Below are positions 33,280 through 44,464 of a DNA stretch of 64,000 nucleotides, one piece after another. Source of the DNA: Isoperla grammatica (taxonomy: Eukaryota > Arthropoda > Insecta > Plecoptera > Perlodidae); contig OX246747.1 of the NCBI GenBank assembly GCA_945910005.1, positions 20,412,686 through 20,476,685 on the forward strand, in the 5' to 3' direction. The position numbers were made by a program, and so were the translations under genes. Numbering within the stretch: the first letter of the stretch is position 1; each line of letters opens with the position of its first letter. Under the pieces are notes generated by a model. It saw only the letters and a program-made list of their open reading frames with translations, ran no database searches and was not told the DNA's origin.

Positions 33280-36111
33280 CTAGGCCAGTTTGATGCGTTT
33301 CCGCGGTGGTCTCGTGTCTGGTTCTCCTTGTGAGGCGATCGGGCGCCTGTACTTGTCCGACGGGTGGACTGTTATTGCTGCAAGGTTGGCAACGATTAGA
33401 TGTTTTGATGTCCCGGCTCGTTCGTAGAACCTCTTGGAGAGCTTGTGTAAATGCGGGAGGACGTTGTCCACAACAAGCTGGTCGTTGAGTTCACGAATCG
33501 GAGTAGAGCGCGGCGCTCGAGCGATTTGGCGAAGTATTCTATTTTGTAGGCGTTGGAGCGGTAGCAGATTGGTTTCCGCTGTCCCTGCCCAGACCGGCGC
33601 TGCATACGTGAAAGTGGGCCGAAGCGCCATCTTGTAGAGTTGTATTTTTGATCTTGTGGTCAAGGAAGTAGACAGTAGGAGGGAGCGCAGGGCTCCTACT
33701 TTGCATGATGTTTTCGCGCTGACTTTGCTGATGTGTTCTCTCCAAAGGAGTTTGCTATCTAGAGTTACCCCTAGACAGTTGCTTGTTTTTGTCCACGGGA
33801 CTGTTGTTCCATGTATTTGTAATGGAGGCTCGACGCGTCCTCGTAGCGTGAATGGAGACGCAGGGTTCTTCGGCTTTCTTCTTGAGAACAGGGTGGCTGT
33901 AGTTTTGGCGGGATTAATTGCTATGCGCCACGAGGTGTACCAAGGCATGACAGTGTTTGTGTACTCGGTTAGGCGGCGCAGTGCTTATGCTGGATGCAGG
34001 CCGGTTGCCACAGCCGAGAAGTCGTCAGCAAATAATGTGGCCGTGACGTGATCTTGGTTTGATGGTACCGGTATGTCGTGAGTGAATAAGGAGAACAGGG
34101 TTGGTCCGATTACCGAACCCTGCGGCACTCCTGCATGTATCGGCTTGAGAGTGGACATGCCGTCTTGACACGCGACGGCGAATTCTCGATGTTGGAGGTA
34201 AGAACGGATGAAGCCTGTCAGTTCACGAGGAATGCCGAGTCTGTGCATCTTTAGCATTAGACCATCATGCCAGACCCGGTCGAAGGCCTTCGCAACGTCG
34301 AGATAGACAGCCGTGGCGTAGTGGCGCTTGTTGAATGCCGATGTTATTTTGTCGGTCATTCTAGAGAGAGCATGAACCGTGGAGTGCCCAGGACGGAATC
34401 CATATTGGAAGTCGGGCAGCGCGCCTGATTGTTCGATAGCCTTGTTTAGGCGCCGGAGGAACACCCGCTCCAGTAGTTTCCCCAGGGTGCTGAGGAGGCT
34501 GATTGGGCGATAGCTCGTTGGCTGGGACGGTGGTTTTCCTGGTTTGCAAATTGCAATTACTCGGGCTAGTTTTCACGGCGCCGGGAAGTGCTGCATGTTG
34601 AGTGCTATGTTGAATAGCTTGACCAGATGTTCTGCTGCTTCGTGTGGTAGTTGTCGGACTAGTTGGACAGTTATGAGGTCGAAACCTGGAGCCTTCTTTG
34701 GCGGGAGCACGCTGATGATGTCCGCGAGTTCGAACAGTGTGCATTGTTCGATGGTTTGTTCTGCTGCCGGTTGGGGGTGGTGGTTGTTTTCACACCGGTC
34801 TAGTTCGTCGAGTAGGCTTTGCGTGTCGGCCGTTGGCGGGTTGAGGGTAAACGTGTCCGCGAAGGCGTTTGCAAGTACTTCGGCTTTGTCCTTGTTAGTG
34901 AAGACGAGGCCGGTTGTGCTTTGTAGTGGAGGCTCGGCCGGTCGTTTAGTTTGCAGGAGTTTTGTTAGCCTCCAGAAGTCCCGTGGGGCGCATGAACAGT
35001 CAGCGGCATCGTCAGCTTGCTTGGTGTTCGTGGCTTCAAGTTTTTCCAGTTTGGTTTCCCAGAGGTTGTTCCGATGTTCTTGTATTTGTTGTTTTATTGC
35101 GCGTGCCAGGTGATTGTATCGACGTCGCAGGTCCGGAGTTCGATTGCGCTGCCAGAGGCGGCGGGCTGCATTTTTCAGTTCGACCGAGCGTTTGAGTCCG
35201 TGAGGGAGATCAAAGGTTGTTTTTCGCCGTGGTTCAACGCGTGGGATGGCAGTCTCGATTGAGGCTGTGATGATTCTAGTGAATTCTTGCACTGCAAGAT
35301 CAAGAGCTTGCGTGGATGCGATGGTTTCCTCGGGTGATGGAAGATTGTCGATGATCATCTGCTTGAAAAGTATCCAGTCTGCTTTATGATATGCAAGGAA
35401 GGTCCTCGGTTCTTGCGGGATGACTTCTTGTGATAGTTTCAACAAGATAGGGTTGTGATCGGAAGCTAGTTCTGCTATTGTGTGTAGCGTGTATGTGAGT
35501 TCGATGTTGTAGAGGAGTGCGATGTCCAGTACATCCGCTGTCTGGTCTGCTGTAAACGGGTAGTGGGTCGGCGATGTAGGCCCTGCCATCGTGTAGTTGT
35601 TTTGTTTTGCATGAAGCTTGAGCGTCCGTCCAGCCGTCGTTATCCTCTGCGAGTTCCAGTCATGATGTTTTGCATTTAGGTCTCCTGCAGCTATGCGTTG
35701 CTGGGTTGTGGCGGCCAGCCCGTCTAGGTCTTCTGGGAGCAGTTTCTTGCTGGTTGGGCGGTAGACTGCTACTAGCTCCAGGGGACCGGAGGGCGTGGAG
35801 AGCGCAACCCCTGTGGCTTCTATGTGACCCGTCTTCCCCGTGGAGATTGCATGATGCTTGATGCTTGTATGGATGAAGATGGCTACTCCTCCTGATGGCG
35901 GATGGTTCGGGTGCTTCTTTGGTATGTCGGCTCTGTACATTTTGTAGCTGTCGAGACAGAATTTCACGTGGTCTTCGAGGTGTGTCTCTGACACCAGCAG
36001 CGCATGGATGCGATGCTGGTGTAGAAAGTGGTGAATTTCGCTCTTTTTGTTGCGAAGACCGTTAGCGTTCCATGCCGCTATGTTGAGTGTATTTCTACGG
36101 TGTGCTGCCAT
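33280..36111 (-). pseudogene. Jockey LINE ORF2 (endonuclease and reverse transcriptase)
   Basis: 943 codons in one frame with two stops: a TGA at 34573-34575 in FPAP-stop-KLARVIAICKPGK, where Trp is usual, and a TAA at 33985-33987 after ATGLHPA. Endonuclease: IAAWNANGL, LLVSETHLED (Glu), GGVAIFI, AAGDLNAKHHDW and ELASDHNPIL (His). RT: SYRPISLLSTLGKLLER, YGFRPGHSTVHAL, ATAVYLDVAKAFDRVWH (Asp), AGVPQGSVIGPTLFSLF and ATLFADDFSAVA (FADD). The ATG at 36111 overlaps the end of ORF1 by 17 nt. Confidence 0.93.
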
Positions 36112-37507
36112 TGTTATTGTTGAGGGTTGATCGAGCTGTAGCGACGAGTGTTTTAATCAGTGCTTTCACGATTGGATTTGGGTTGAGCGCGAGGACGGCT
36201 TCCACGAGACTGTTTATGAGCGTCCAAGTTGCGTCGTCTGGTTCTCCTCCCTGGTTGGAAGTTGAAGCGTTCTGTGCCTTCGTGTTCTTGGTAGCAGGTT
36301 GTTGATGGTCTTCCCTGAAGAGATTTCTTTGCTCTTGTTGGGTCGGTTGTTCTTCTTGTGGTCGATGGTTTGGTTGGTAGATGTTTGGTTCACTGGCCCT
36401 TGAGTGGGTTGATTGCTGATAGTCTTGGGTAAGTGGCTTCTTTGCATTTGCTTGTTTGGCGGTCTCCCCGGAAGTGGCGGCCGCGTATGATAGGTTTTCC
36501 CGTCGCACCGGTTTAGGTAGCGGCTTGGGTATAGCTCGTGTGGGTCTTTGGTCGGGGCGCGCTCTGGTGTTTTGCTTGCTTCCCCCCGTTTGCGATGCTA
36601 GCGCACGTTCATAGGCAGGACATTTACGGTAGCTTGCAGGATGTGGTCCACCGCAATGGCAGCATGTTGCCGGGGTGTCGAGCGGTTTGGTACACCTGGT
36701 GCTTAAGTGCTCCCCTGCACACTTGAAGCATTTTGGTTTAGAGTCGCAGAACAGGCTGGAGTGCCCGAAGCCCTGGCAGTTGTAGCACATTCGTGCTCCT
36801 TTACCCTGTCGGTAGTGTTCTGTTGACACGCGCGAGTAGAGTAGAGTTTTAAGTTCTGAGGGGGACTTCCTGCCGGCCCCGGCTTTAGAAGTAACCACGA
36901 AGAGAGGCAGCTTAGTTTTGTTACTGTCTCTCTTGCGTAGCTGTCGCACTTCTGTGGCTGGATAACCTTGTTCGGCGAGCGCGTCTTGGACGTCTGCTTC
37001 AGGTATTGAGGCATGGAGCCCACGAATGACAAATCGATGCTGTTTTTGCTCCTCGTTAGCAAAAGTGTGATATTGCAATCGCTTTTCCTTGAGTGCTTGG
37101 ATGCAGCTGCGATGATCTGCATAGTCTTCCAGTTTGATGCTGACTGCATTGTCTGCTTTGGTCTGGTAGATCGGTTTGTTTATAATGTTTTGCTCAACTA
37201 GAGCTCTGAGCGCAAGAAAGTTAGTCACGCTGTGAACAACGATAGGCGGTGCGTTTTCTTTACGTTTGGTAGGTTCTTGATTATGATTGCCGGTGTCCGC
37301 GGGCATTTGGTGTGCCAGCACGGCGTACGAGTTATTTATCTTCACTTGGCCTACTGTATTCAGGTCTTCGCGAGATTGTCTTCTTGCAACTTTCTTCCGT
37401 TTCGGCTCCTCGAAACGTGAATTATCATCCGATGCTGACTCGTCCGTAGACATGTCTTTGTCCGATCGATGTGCCTGGTCTTCCGCCCGAGTTGACCGTT
37501 CTGCCAT
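36095..37507 (-). CDS. Jockey LINE ORF1 (gag with pre-C2HC and zinc knuckles)
   Basis: 470 residues, uninterrupted. An acidic/basic N-terminus (DESASDDNSRFEEPKRKK) precedes a pre-C2HC/RRM-like core (RFVIRGLHASIPEADVQDAL, EVRQLRKRD, PLFVV). Three zinc knuckles follow: CYNCQGFGHSSLFC, CFKCAGEHLSTRC and CCHCGGPHPASYRKC. The tail is Gln/Asn/Pro-rich. It packages the LINE RNA and directs it to the chromosome. It ends 17 nt inside ORF2. Confidence 0.93.
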   Translation of the reverse strand: MAERSTRAEDQAHRSDKDMSTDESASDDNSRFEEPKRKKVARRQSREDLNTVGQVKINNSYAVLAHQMPADTGNHNQEPTKRKENAPPIVVHSVTNFLALRALVEQNIINKPIYQTKADNAVSIKLEDYADHRSCIQALKEKRLQYHTFANEEQKQHRFVIRGLHASIPEADVQDALAEQGYPATEVRQLRKRDSNKTKLPLFVVTSKAGAGRKSPSELKTLLYSRVSTEHYRQGKGARMCYNCQGFGHSSLFCDSKPKCFKCAGEHLSTRCTKPLDTPATCCHCGGPHPASYRKCPAYERALASQTGGSKQNTRARPDQRPTRAIPKPLPKPVRRENLSYAAATSGETAKQANAKKPLTQDYQQSTHSRASEPNIYQPNHRPQEEQPTQQEQRNLFREDHQQPATKNTKAQNASTSNQGGEPDDATWTLINSLVEAVLALNPNPIVKALIKTLVATARSTLNNNNGSTP

Positions 37508-37619
37508 TGCTGCGATGTTTTTTTTTTTTATTCAAGATAATATGTACCAAGCCTCTCCGAGCACGAAGCGAGACCCGCCTCGACTGTAGGTTAAAATCAA
37601 CAGCAGGCGCGAAAACAAA

Positions 37620-37682
37620 CACGTCCGCCTCCAACGAGAGCTAGCCTGAGATGCTCCTGCCTGGCAGCGCGCTGCTTATATA
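37620..37682 (-). promoter_or_regulatory. Jockey 5' promoter: DPE-like motif and TATA box
   Basis: On the minus strand TATATAAG starts at 37682 and GGACGTG (matching the RGWCGTG downstream motif of arthropod LINE promoters) starts at 37626. An A at 37652 is 30 bases after the first TATA base and 26 before the GGACGTG, so both motifs predict the same start, which coincides with the proposed element end (37653). The TATA box therefore lies in flanking DNA and may be fortuitous. Confidence 0.5.
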
Positions 37683-38064
37683 GCCCGAAAGCCTAAATCC
37701 ACATTTCAATAGTCTGAAAATTTGTATCGTTAAGTTTTGTGTAGAAGCGAGTTTACACTGTCTTCAATTAAAAATAATGTTTTACAAAACATTAATTTTT
37801 GGTTCCCAAAGCATAACAATGCCTATTTCTGTCTTTAATTGGATTATGAGAACTTAATAGACATTATGGTTGGGAAGTAAATGTCATTCTCTCGTGACGA
37901 GTAGTAAGAGAAACATTTAACTATCAATTATTATAAATAATACCTTGCTAAACATGAATAATTGGTGCCCTATGTAAAACAATGCCAATTTCTGTCTTTA
38001 ATTGGATTATAAGAACTTAAATCGACATTATAATAGTTCGATACGCATTTAAATCCACATTACC
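37662..38064. repeat. Intergenic DNA with a ~110-bp direct repeat
   Basis: The phrases tgtctttaattggattat, agaactta, then atggttgggaagtaaat and cattctctcgtgacgag occur at 37829-37915 and again at 37991-38106. The second copy carries an extra ~35 bp. The second copy runs into the MULE gene's 5' region. Confidence 0.75.
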
Positions 38065-38114
38065 ATGGTTGGGAAGTAAATCATTCTCTCGTGACGAGTG
38101 TAGTTATGGAAACA

Positions 38115-39240
38115 TCACACTCCACCGTGACACTCAGACCACACAACACAAGAACCAACGTGCAGCACAACAGAAACCTGCAACCACCACACTCCACCGT
38201 AACACTCAGACCACACAACACAAGAACCAACGTGCAGCACAACAGAAACCTGCAACCACCACACTCCACCGTGACACTCAGACCACACAACACAAGAACC
38301 AACGTGCAGCACAACAGAAACCCGCAACCACCACACTCCACCGTGACACTCAGACCACACAACACAAGAACCAACGTGTAGCACAACAGAAACCTGCAAC
38401 CACCACACTCCACCGTGACACTCAGACCACACAACACAAGAACCAACGTGCAGCACAACAGAAACCCGCAACCACCACACTCCACCGTGACACTCAGACC
38501 ACACAACACAAGAACCAACGTGTAGCACAACAGAAACCTGCAACCACCACACTCCACCGTGACACTCAGACCACACAACACAAGAACCAACGTGCAGCAC
38601 AACAGAAACCTGCAACCACCACACTCCACCGTGACACTCAGACCACACAACACAAGAACCAACGTGCAGCACAACAGAAACCTGCAACCACCACACTCCA
38701 CCGTGACACTCAGGCCACACAACACAAGAACCAACGTGTAGCACAACAGAAACCTGCAACCACCACACTCCACCGTGACACTCAGACCACACAACACAAG
38801 AACCAACGTGCAGCACAACAGAAACCCGCAACCACCACACTCCACCGTGACACTCAGACCACACAACACAAGAACCAACGTGCAGCACAACAGAAACCCG
38901 CAACCACCACACTCCACCGTGACACTCAGACCACACAACACAAGAACCAACGTGCAGCACAACAGAAACCTGCAACCACCACACTCCACCGTGACACTCA
39001 GACCACACAACACAAGAACCAACGTGCAGCACAACAGAAACCTGCAACCACCACACTCCACCGTGACACTCAGACCACACAACACAAGAACCAACGTGCA
39101 GCACAACAGAAACCTGCAACCACCACACTCCACCGTGACACTCAGGCCACACAACACAAGAACCAACGTGCAGCACAACAGAAACCTGCAACCACCACAC
39201 TCCACCGTGACACTCAGACCACACAACACAAGAACCAACA
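38115..39240 (+). repeat. 72-bp coding minisatellite, about 16 units
   Basis: Unit 72 bp = 24 codons, beginning CTCCACCGTGACACTCAGAC and coding LHRDTQTTQHKNQRAAQQKP plus ATTT. Units differ by rare substitutions (A/V, R/N, T/A). Because 72 is a multiple of three and no frame has a stop, long open frames appear on both strands; only the + frame that runs into the transposase is meaningful. Confidence 0.95.
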
Positions 39241-40912
39241 CATTCGTATGCCCATAACTTCGCATACAAAGCGTACCTATGCAGAAGTAACCAAATCAAG
39301 TAAACAGAACACAATAAACATCACCACACGGAACAAGGACACCCAACACAAGGACACCCTTACCACTTCACGTGGAATGCATGTAGAACGTTTATTGGGT
39401 GGTGGTGCTACTTCGTTTGGTTCTGGCAGTTCTTTCAACTCTTTTGATGATTTTTCCCAAGCTTTCAAAACTTGGTGTGTTGCAGGGAATCATCCAATGT
39501 CAATATATCAATCGTACAAATTAGACTGTGGAACAGATCCCACCCACCCGTTCAGGCAAGTCATTTACAAATGCAAACACAATGGTAGCCCTCGAATCAG
39601 GGGCAAACATTTGCGAACTAACCAGTGTTATAACGCTAAAAACTCTCCTGTTATGGTAAAAGTAGCTTATAGGAAAACATCCGGTTGTTACTTTGTTAAC
39701 AAAGTTATTTCAACACATATAAATCATGACATTAATCCAGAAACGTTCATGCACTACCCAGACCAAAGACTATTAACCGTAGATGAAGCAGCGGGTATGG
39801 GAGATTTAATTTACCACAAAATTGAAACTAAAGAATTCAAAAAATATGTTTAAAAAAAAACTGGCAAGTGCCTTCTTTCGAAAGATGTAGAAAATTTACG
39901 GCGTGAACGTAAAAATAAGGAAATTGGCCATCGGTCATTGAGCACAGTGTTAATTGACAAATTGCTCAAACTTGGAGAAATACATGGAAACAGTATTTGT
40001 ATTGAAGTAGATGAAAATAACACCCTCCATTACCTCTTAATTCAAACTAATTATATGAGAACTTTAGCAACTAAATATTCGGATGTTTTGTTTGTTGACG
40101 GAACATACAAATTAAATGTAGAAGATTACCCTTTGTATGTAATATTGTGTGAAGATGGTACTGGCACAGGACGACCACTTTGTTACATCTTTGTACGGAA
40201 AGAAAGTAAAAAGCTTCTCGATCGAGCATTTAAAAAGTTTGTGTCTTTGACCGAAATTGTCAAAGACAACTGTAAAATTATTATGGTTGACAAGGATGCT
40301 GTAGAAATCAACATACTTTCAAAACTACTTCCACAAAGTACCATCCTGCTATGTAATTTTCATGTCTTGAAACGAATAAAGGAACGTCTAAATGCAGATG
40401 GGTAAGGAGCAGGCTTTCACTGCCTTTCAGGCTGCTCTATTTTTTTTCAAAGAAACTGATTATTTAGAAAATGTTGCAAAATTACAAGGTGTCGCTCCCA
40501 ACCAGTTTGTAGATTACTTCTTTAGGAATTGGCATCCCATAAAGAAAATGTGGGTCATGGCATATAGGAAGTCTCTACCGACATTAGGAAACAATACAAA
40601 TAACCGTATTGAAAGCCACAATCAGAAAATCAAGGCATTTATTAGAAGTACATACCACTTACATGAGGCTGTAGAAAGATTGATGTACTTTGTGGCCACT
40701 TTAGAAACATCAAATTGTCAAAATTCATTCAAGGAAGGCAAAACATTTTTAAATACAAAATATAACGATGAATTACATACAAATATATCTAACGTTTGTA
40801 CTCAAAAAGCTTTGAAAATAATTTTCTTTGAATTAGACAAATTGGAAAAAGCTACTTATAACTTTGATTCAATTTTGCTTCAAATTACTTATGCACAAGA
40901 AAAACAGTACAA

Positions 40913-41279
40913 TTATTATTATTGGGGCTTAACGTCTCATATTTATGCAACGATGGCTAATCGAGACGATGAGCGGGTGATAATGAAGATGATAATGAAG
41001 AATAAAGCCATATCCGAATCAGATCCATTGTACGTCGCGTGAGTTGTCATACGGGAGTCCAGCAAGGGAGGGCAGGGCCAAGTGGGAGGAGAAATATTCA
41101 ATAGGACAGTGGGGGGAAAGGGGATAGGGGTGTGGACTGCACTTCGTCTGACTTCTCCTCCTCGACCAGTCCGGCTAGGGTGGCCCTACCAGAAGCATAC
41201 GCTTCCGCCGGCATAGCTCTCGGGATCAACAAAGCACGCAAACCTGCCCACCACGATAAGGTAGCAGTCCCAGGGCAGG
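40913..41279 (-). mobile_element. SINE, head type A, intact ends, inside the MULE gene
   Basis: 367 bp with a perfect 12-bp duplication aaaacagtacaa (40901-40912 and 41280-41291). Tail (TTA)n then ggggcttaacg at left, head at right. It separates the transposase core from the SWIM finger. Confidence 0.93.
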
Positions 41280-41399
41280 AAAACAGTACAAAATAAGTCA
41301 AAAATTTACGAAATGTTCTTGTTCATTTTTCATGCAACATGGCTTGCCTTGTTCCCACTTATTTGTAGCCAGTAAGGAAATGAATTGCCGACGGTTTTA

Positions 41400-42300
41400 A
41401 TAAAATGGTGAAGGATCAACTTTTCAAAATTTTTCAGTCCGCTTTATTTCCATTCTCCGAGAAAGAGTATTTAGATAATGTAAATGAGTTGCGTAGCGTT
41501 GCACCTTAACATTTTTGGAATTAATTAATTAATTAATGGGGCTTAACGTCTCATATTTATGCACCGATGGCTAATCGAGACGATGAGTGGGTGATAATGA
41601 AGATGCAAAAGAGATGATGAAGAATAAAGCCATATCCAAATCAGATCCTTTGTACGTCGCGTGGGTCGTCATACGGGAGTCCAGCAAGGGAGGGCAGGGC
41701 CAAGTGGGAGGAGAAATATTCAGTGGGACAGTGGGGGGGAAAGGGACAGGGTCTCTTTTTGTCGCCTCTTACGACTAGCAGAGTCACTCTGGGCCTATTC
41801 TTTTGAAAAAACTGGCATTCGATGAAAGAGACGTGGGTTATGGCTAATGGGAAGCGGTTGTCCACATTAGGTAATGATACCAATACTAGGATTGAGAGTC
41901 ATCCAAAAACTAAAGGATCTCATTAGACATACATATTATTTGCATGAAGCCGTTGAGAGGCTTGCATATTTTGTTCGCACTTTGGAAACAGCATGCACTT
42001 ATATTTTTTTGCATACATTGCATACATTTATAAATACCAAACACACTGATGAGTTACATACAGAAATATCAGAAGTGCGTACTCAAAAGTATCAAAAATA
42101 GTTGTTTACCAAATTGATAAGTTAAAGACAAATTCTTACAGTTCCAACATTTGAACATCATGTGTCATTGTCAACAATAAAAGTGATGCTATTAATGAAG
42201 ACTTCACGAAATTTTCTTGCACTTTTTCGTGCAGCATTCTTTGCAATGTGCACACTTGCTTTATGCTCGTCGGGAAAGCGATATTGCCATGTTCAATCCT
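41400..42300 (+). pseudogene. Second, diverged MULE/SWIM copy (C-terminal half)
   Basis: Repeats the upstream gene's order with heavy change: KDQLFKIFQSALFPFSEKEY, LDNVNELRSVAP; then, after another SINE, WVMANGKRLSTLGNDTNTRI (with the Glu), LHEAVERLAYFVRTLET, NTKHTDELHTEIS; and a degraded SWIM region near 42200-42300. Frame changes and stops are frequent. It appears to be a tandem duplicate of 40392-41400. Confidence 0.75.
41521..41800 (-). mobile_element. SINE, head type B, inside the second MULE copy
   Basis: (TTAA)n tail, ggggcttaacgtctcat, shared body, and the start of the type-B head (ggacagggtctctttttgtc, gactagcagagtcactctgg). The head is cut about 30 nt short of the full form. The flanks (ttttggaa/ttttgaaa) are too similar by chance to fix a duplication. 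Confidence 0.88.
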
Positions 42301-44464
42301 TCTTTGATTCAAGAACGCTAGAGGAAGTAAACTTACAGGGAAATTATTGAAATGCCGCAAGGAATTTCTTGTGCATCTCCTTAAAAAACGATAAAGTGAG
42401 TTCGGCTTCGTGCAAATGTCCTAGGGCGACTCTGAGGTGTCACCACATGGTACAGCATTGCTGTATGCAGCCGAAAGTTTCAGTAAAACAGATTTGTCTT
42501 GTTCGTAGAACAAACCGTCCACGTTGAAAACAATGGCATCGAATGTAAAAGTAATTGAAGATATTTGGACCCCATCCAGGTCAGGTAAGATCTAGGCCTA
42601 GTCGTAGGCCTATCCTAGGTAGGCCCTAGCCTGGACTTGCGTGCAGGCCCAAGCCTAAATAAGCCTCTAACTTCTGGGTCAATTGCTCATTCAACTATTA
42701 TGAAATTGTTGCAATGACGAGGCGACACTAAATTCAAGTTGTATAATTACTTTCCCCCCACTGAAAACAACAATCTCATCTTGTATTAAAATTACCATGT
42801 AGAGCTTCAATGATAACGTAACTGCCTTTTGAGTGGTGATGATAACCTTTAGCCTACAAGAACTATAATGTGTGTTAATCTCAGGATTTAGCCTCAACCG
42901 GGAACCGAACCCTGAAGATTTCAAGTGGCTTCATGATTCAATGAAGGCTACACATCCCCATCTTGGAACCGTGTGGTTGTCTGATGAGCCTGTGGCTGTG
43001 GCAGGTCCGTTATTCTGAACACTCCAGGCATGGGCCTACAAACCTTTTGCGGCTATGCATTGTAATAATATTTTTTACTAAAAATACATAGGCCTACCGT
43101 ATGTCTGATATTATTTGGTTTAATTGCTCGGTATCTGTTTAACACGGACTTTGAGATCGTACTACATACTACAAGGCTGGTTCGTGCTGAAAAAGGCGTG
43201 GTTAACCGCTTGCTAAACGTACGTATGTACGCAGCTCGGTCCGCATGTGTTTATCATGCAATTTGAGATCGCGCAGACCGTGCTGGCTCGACTTCTTCTT
43301 ACGAGGTCGAACTCGGCTCGCGTGGTCAACGTAGTCGGAAATTGATTGATTGTACTATTCTGACAAATAGCTTTCTATAGGTAGCTAAGTAAATGAAAAA
43401 AATAAAAAAATAATATTCTGCCAACGTACGAGTGTTAGTTACAAGAATATACCGTTTCTAATGGTAACAATTTTTATATTTCAGGTGAAAATATATCCAC
43501 TGTTGCAGAAGCAATTGACTTATACATATCGACCCCAGATGCAAGTGTGGAAACATTTGTCAACAGTCTCTCTCTCAGTCAGCAATCCATAATTACTATT
43601 GAAGAAAATACTCGAGGCCAAGGGCACAATCCAGCTTGGGCAGTCTATAGGCAAGACCGTTTAACAACGAGTAATTTAAACGGAAACGGTAAGTAATTTG
43701 TGAAAACCATGAGATGCACCTTTACCTACATTAACCGTACACGTTTAATTAATGTATTAATGTCAATGGACATATTTTAGGTTTCCTCCGTCCTTGTTCA
43801 AAACTCTACTTGGACAGTATGATGGCAGTACTGCACATAGACCCACGAGGCCGATGCTAGCCCTATATGCACTCAGTGCTGAGTGTGATGTTCAAGAGTC
43901 TGGGCTTTGGCTCATGGCTAACGGCATACTTGGTTCATCTCCGGATGGTCTCGTTGGTGAGAAACGTATTTAGTACGGTACTTTGCAAGTTTTCTTTCTT
44001 CTTGCTACTAGTATTTGTCCTGCCTTGCTGTGTTGTCAATTACATCACAACAATGTTCATAAATATTATCATAATAATTATAGGTCTCACTCTATTTTTG
44101 ACTTTATTTTGAATGTGACCTCTTTAACATCGATCTTTTCTGTTGCAATACACTAGGTGGGGACGGCGTAGTGGAAGTGAAATGTCCAAGTAAGCACGCT
44201 CACCACACAGCGCGAGAAGCGATTGCTGAGGACAAGACATTTTACTTGGAAGAAGTACATGGCAGAGTAATGTTAAAACAAGATAGTAACTACTATCATC
44301 AGGTACAAGGCCAGATGCTCGTTACTGGTCGCATATGGTGTGATTTTATAGTGTGGACAACTGTGATCAGAATAGACATTGACCATAATTGGGCCAAAAA
44401 TATCCCCTTACTGATAGAATTCTATAAAATCCACATGATTCCAAAGATTTTACCAAATTTTTAA
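42300..44464 (+). pseudogene. SWIM-YqaJ nuclease gene, five exons
   Basis: Exon 1 (~42300-42585): SWIM finger SASCKCPRATLRCHHM, then AAESFSKTDLSCS-stop-NK and VKVIEDIWTPS. Exon 2 (42885-43004): REPNPEDFKWLHDSM, GTVWLSDEP. Exon 3 (43485-43688): IEENTRGQGHNPAWAVYR, LTTSN. Exon 4 (43781-43956): LWLMANGILGSSPDGLV. Exon 5 (44157-44464): VVEVKCPS, YYHQVQGQMLVTGRIWCDF, stop. Order and motifs are those of YqaJ/lambda-exonuclease proteins with an N-terminal SWIM finger; the catalytic D..E.K is SSPDG...EVKCP. Acceptors and donors are canonical, and the exon 4/5 phase matches. Lesions: a frameshift and a TAG (for Trp) in exon 1, and a 1-nt loss in exon 4. They could be real or assembly errors. Confidence 0.75.

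Larger units (their letters stand above)
33118..37653 (-). mobile_element. Jockey-clade LINE, full length
   Basis: 4.5 kb with a 5' UTR, ORF1 (gag) and ORF2 (endonuclease-RT) and a ~160-nt 3' UTR, all on the minus strand. An 8-bp word ctcctgcc borders both proposed ends (33110-33117 and 37654-37661) and is a plausible short target duplication. No long A tail is visible. Only two premature stops are present in ORF2, so it is a recent or slowly decaying copy. Confidence 0.82.
38069..41400 (+). pseudogene. MULE-type transposase gene with SWIM finger and repetitive N-terminus
   Basis: Order: 16 copies of a 24-residue repeat; an FAR1/FLYWCH-like domain (FDDFSQAFKTWCVA, VIYKCKHNG, GKHLRTNQC); the MULE core DVLFVDGTYKLN (Asp), IIMVDKDAVEINILSKL (Asp), LLCNFHVLKRI and NNRIESHNQKIK (Glu); then, after a SINE, a SWIM finger CSCSFF..HGLPCSH near 41310-41370. 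This is the ZSWIM1/3-like architecture. Lesions: a frameshift in the A run at 39851-39860, a 1-nt insertion at ~40402 and the SINE at 40913. The open frame has no ATG before the repeats (the ATG at 38065 is in another frame), so the start is unknown. Confidence 0.8.

Noticed and set aside
38081..39314. Long open frames of ~395 residues on the minus strand across the 72-bp repeats
   Set aside because: They arise because the unit length is a multiple of three without stops in these frames. The + frame continues into recognisable domains, so the minus frames are shadows.
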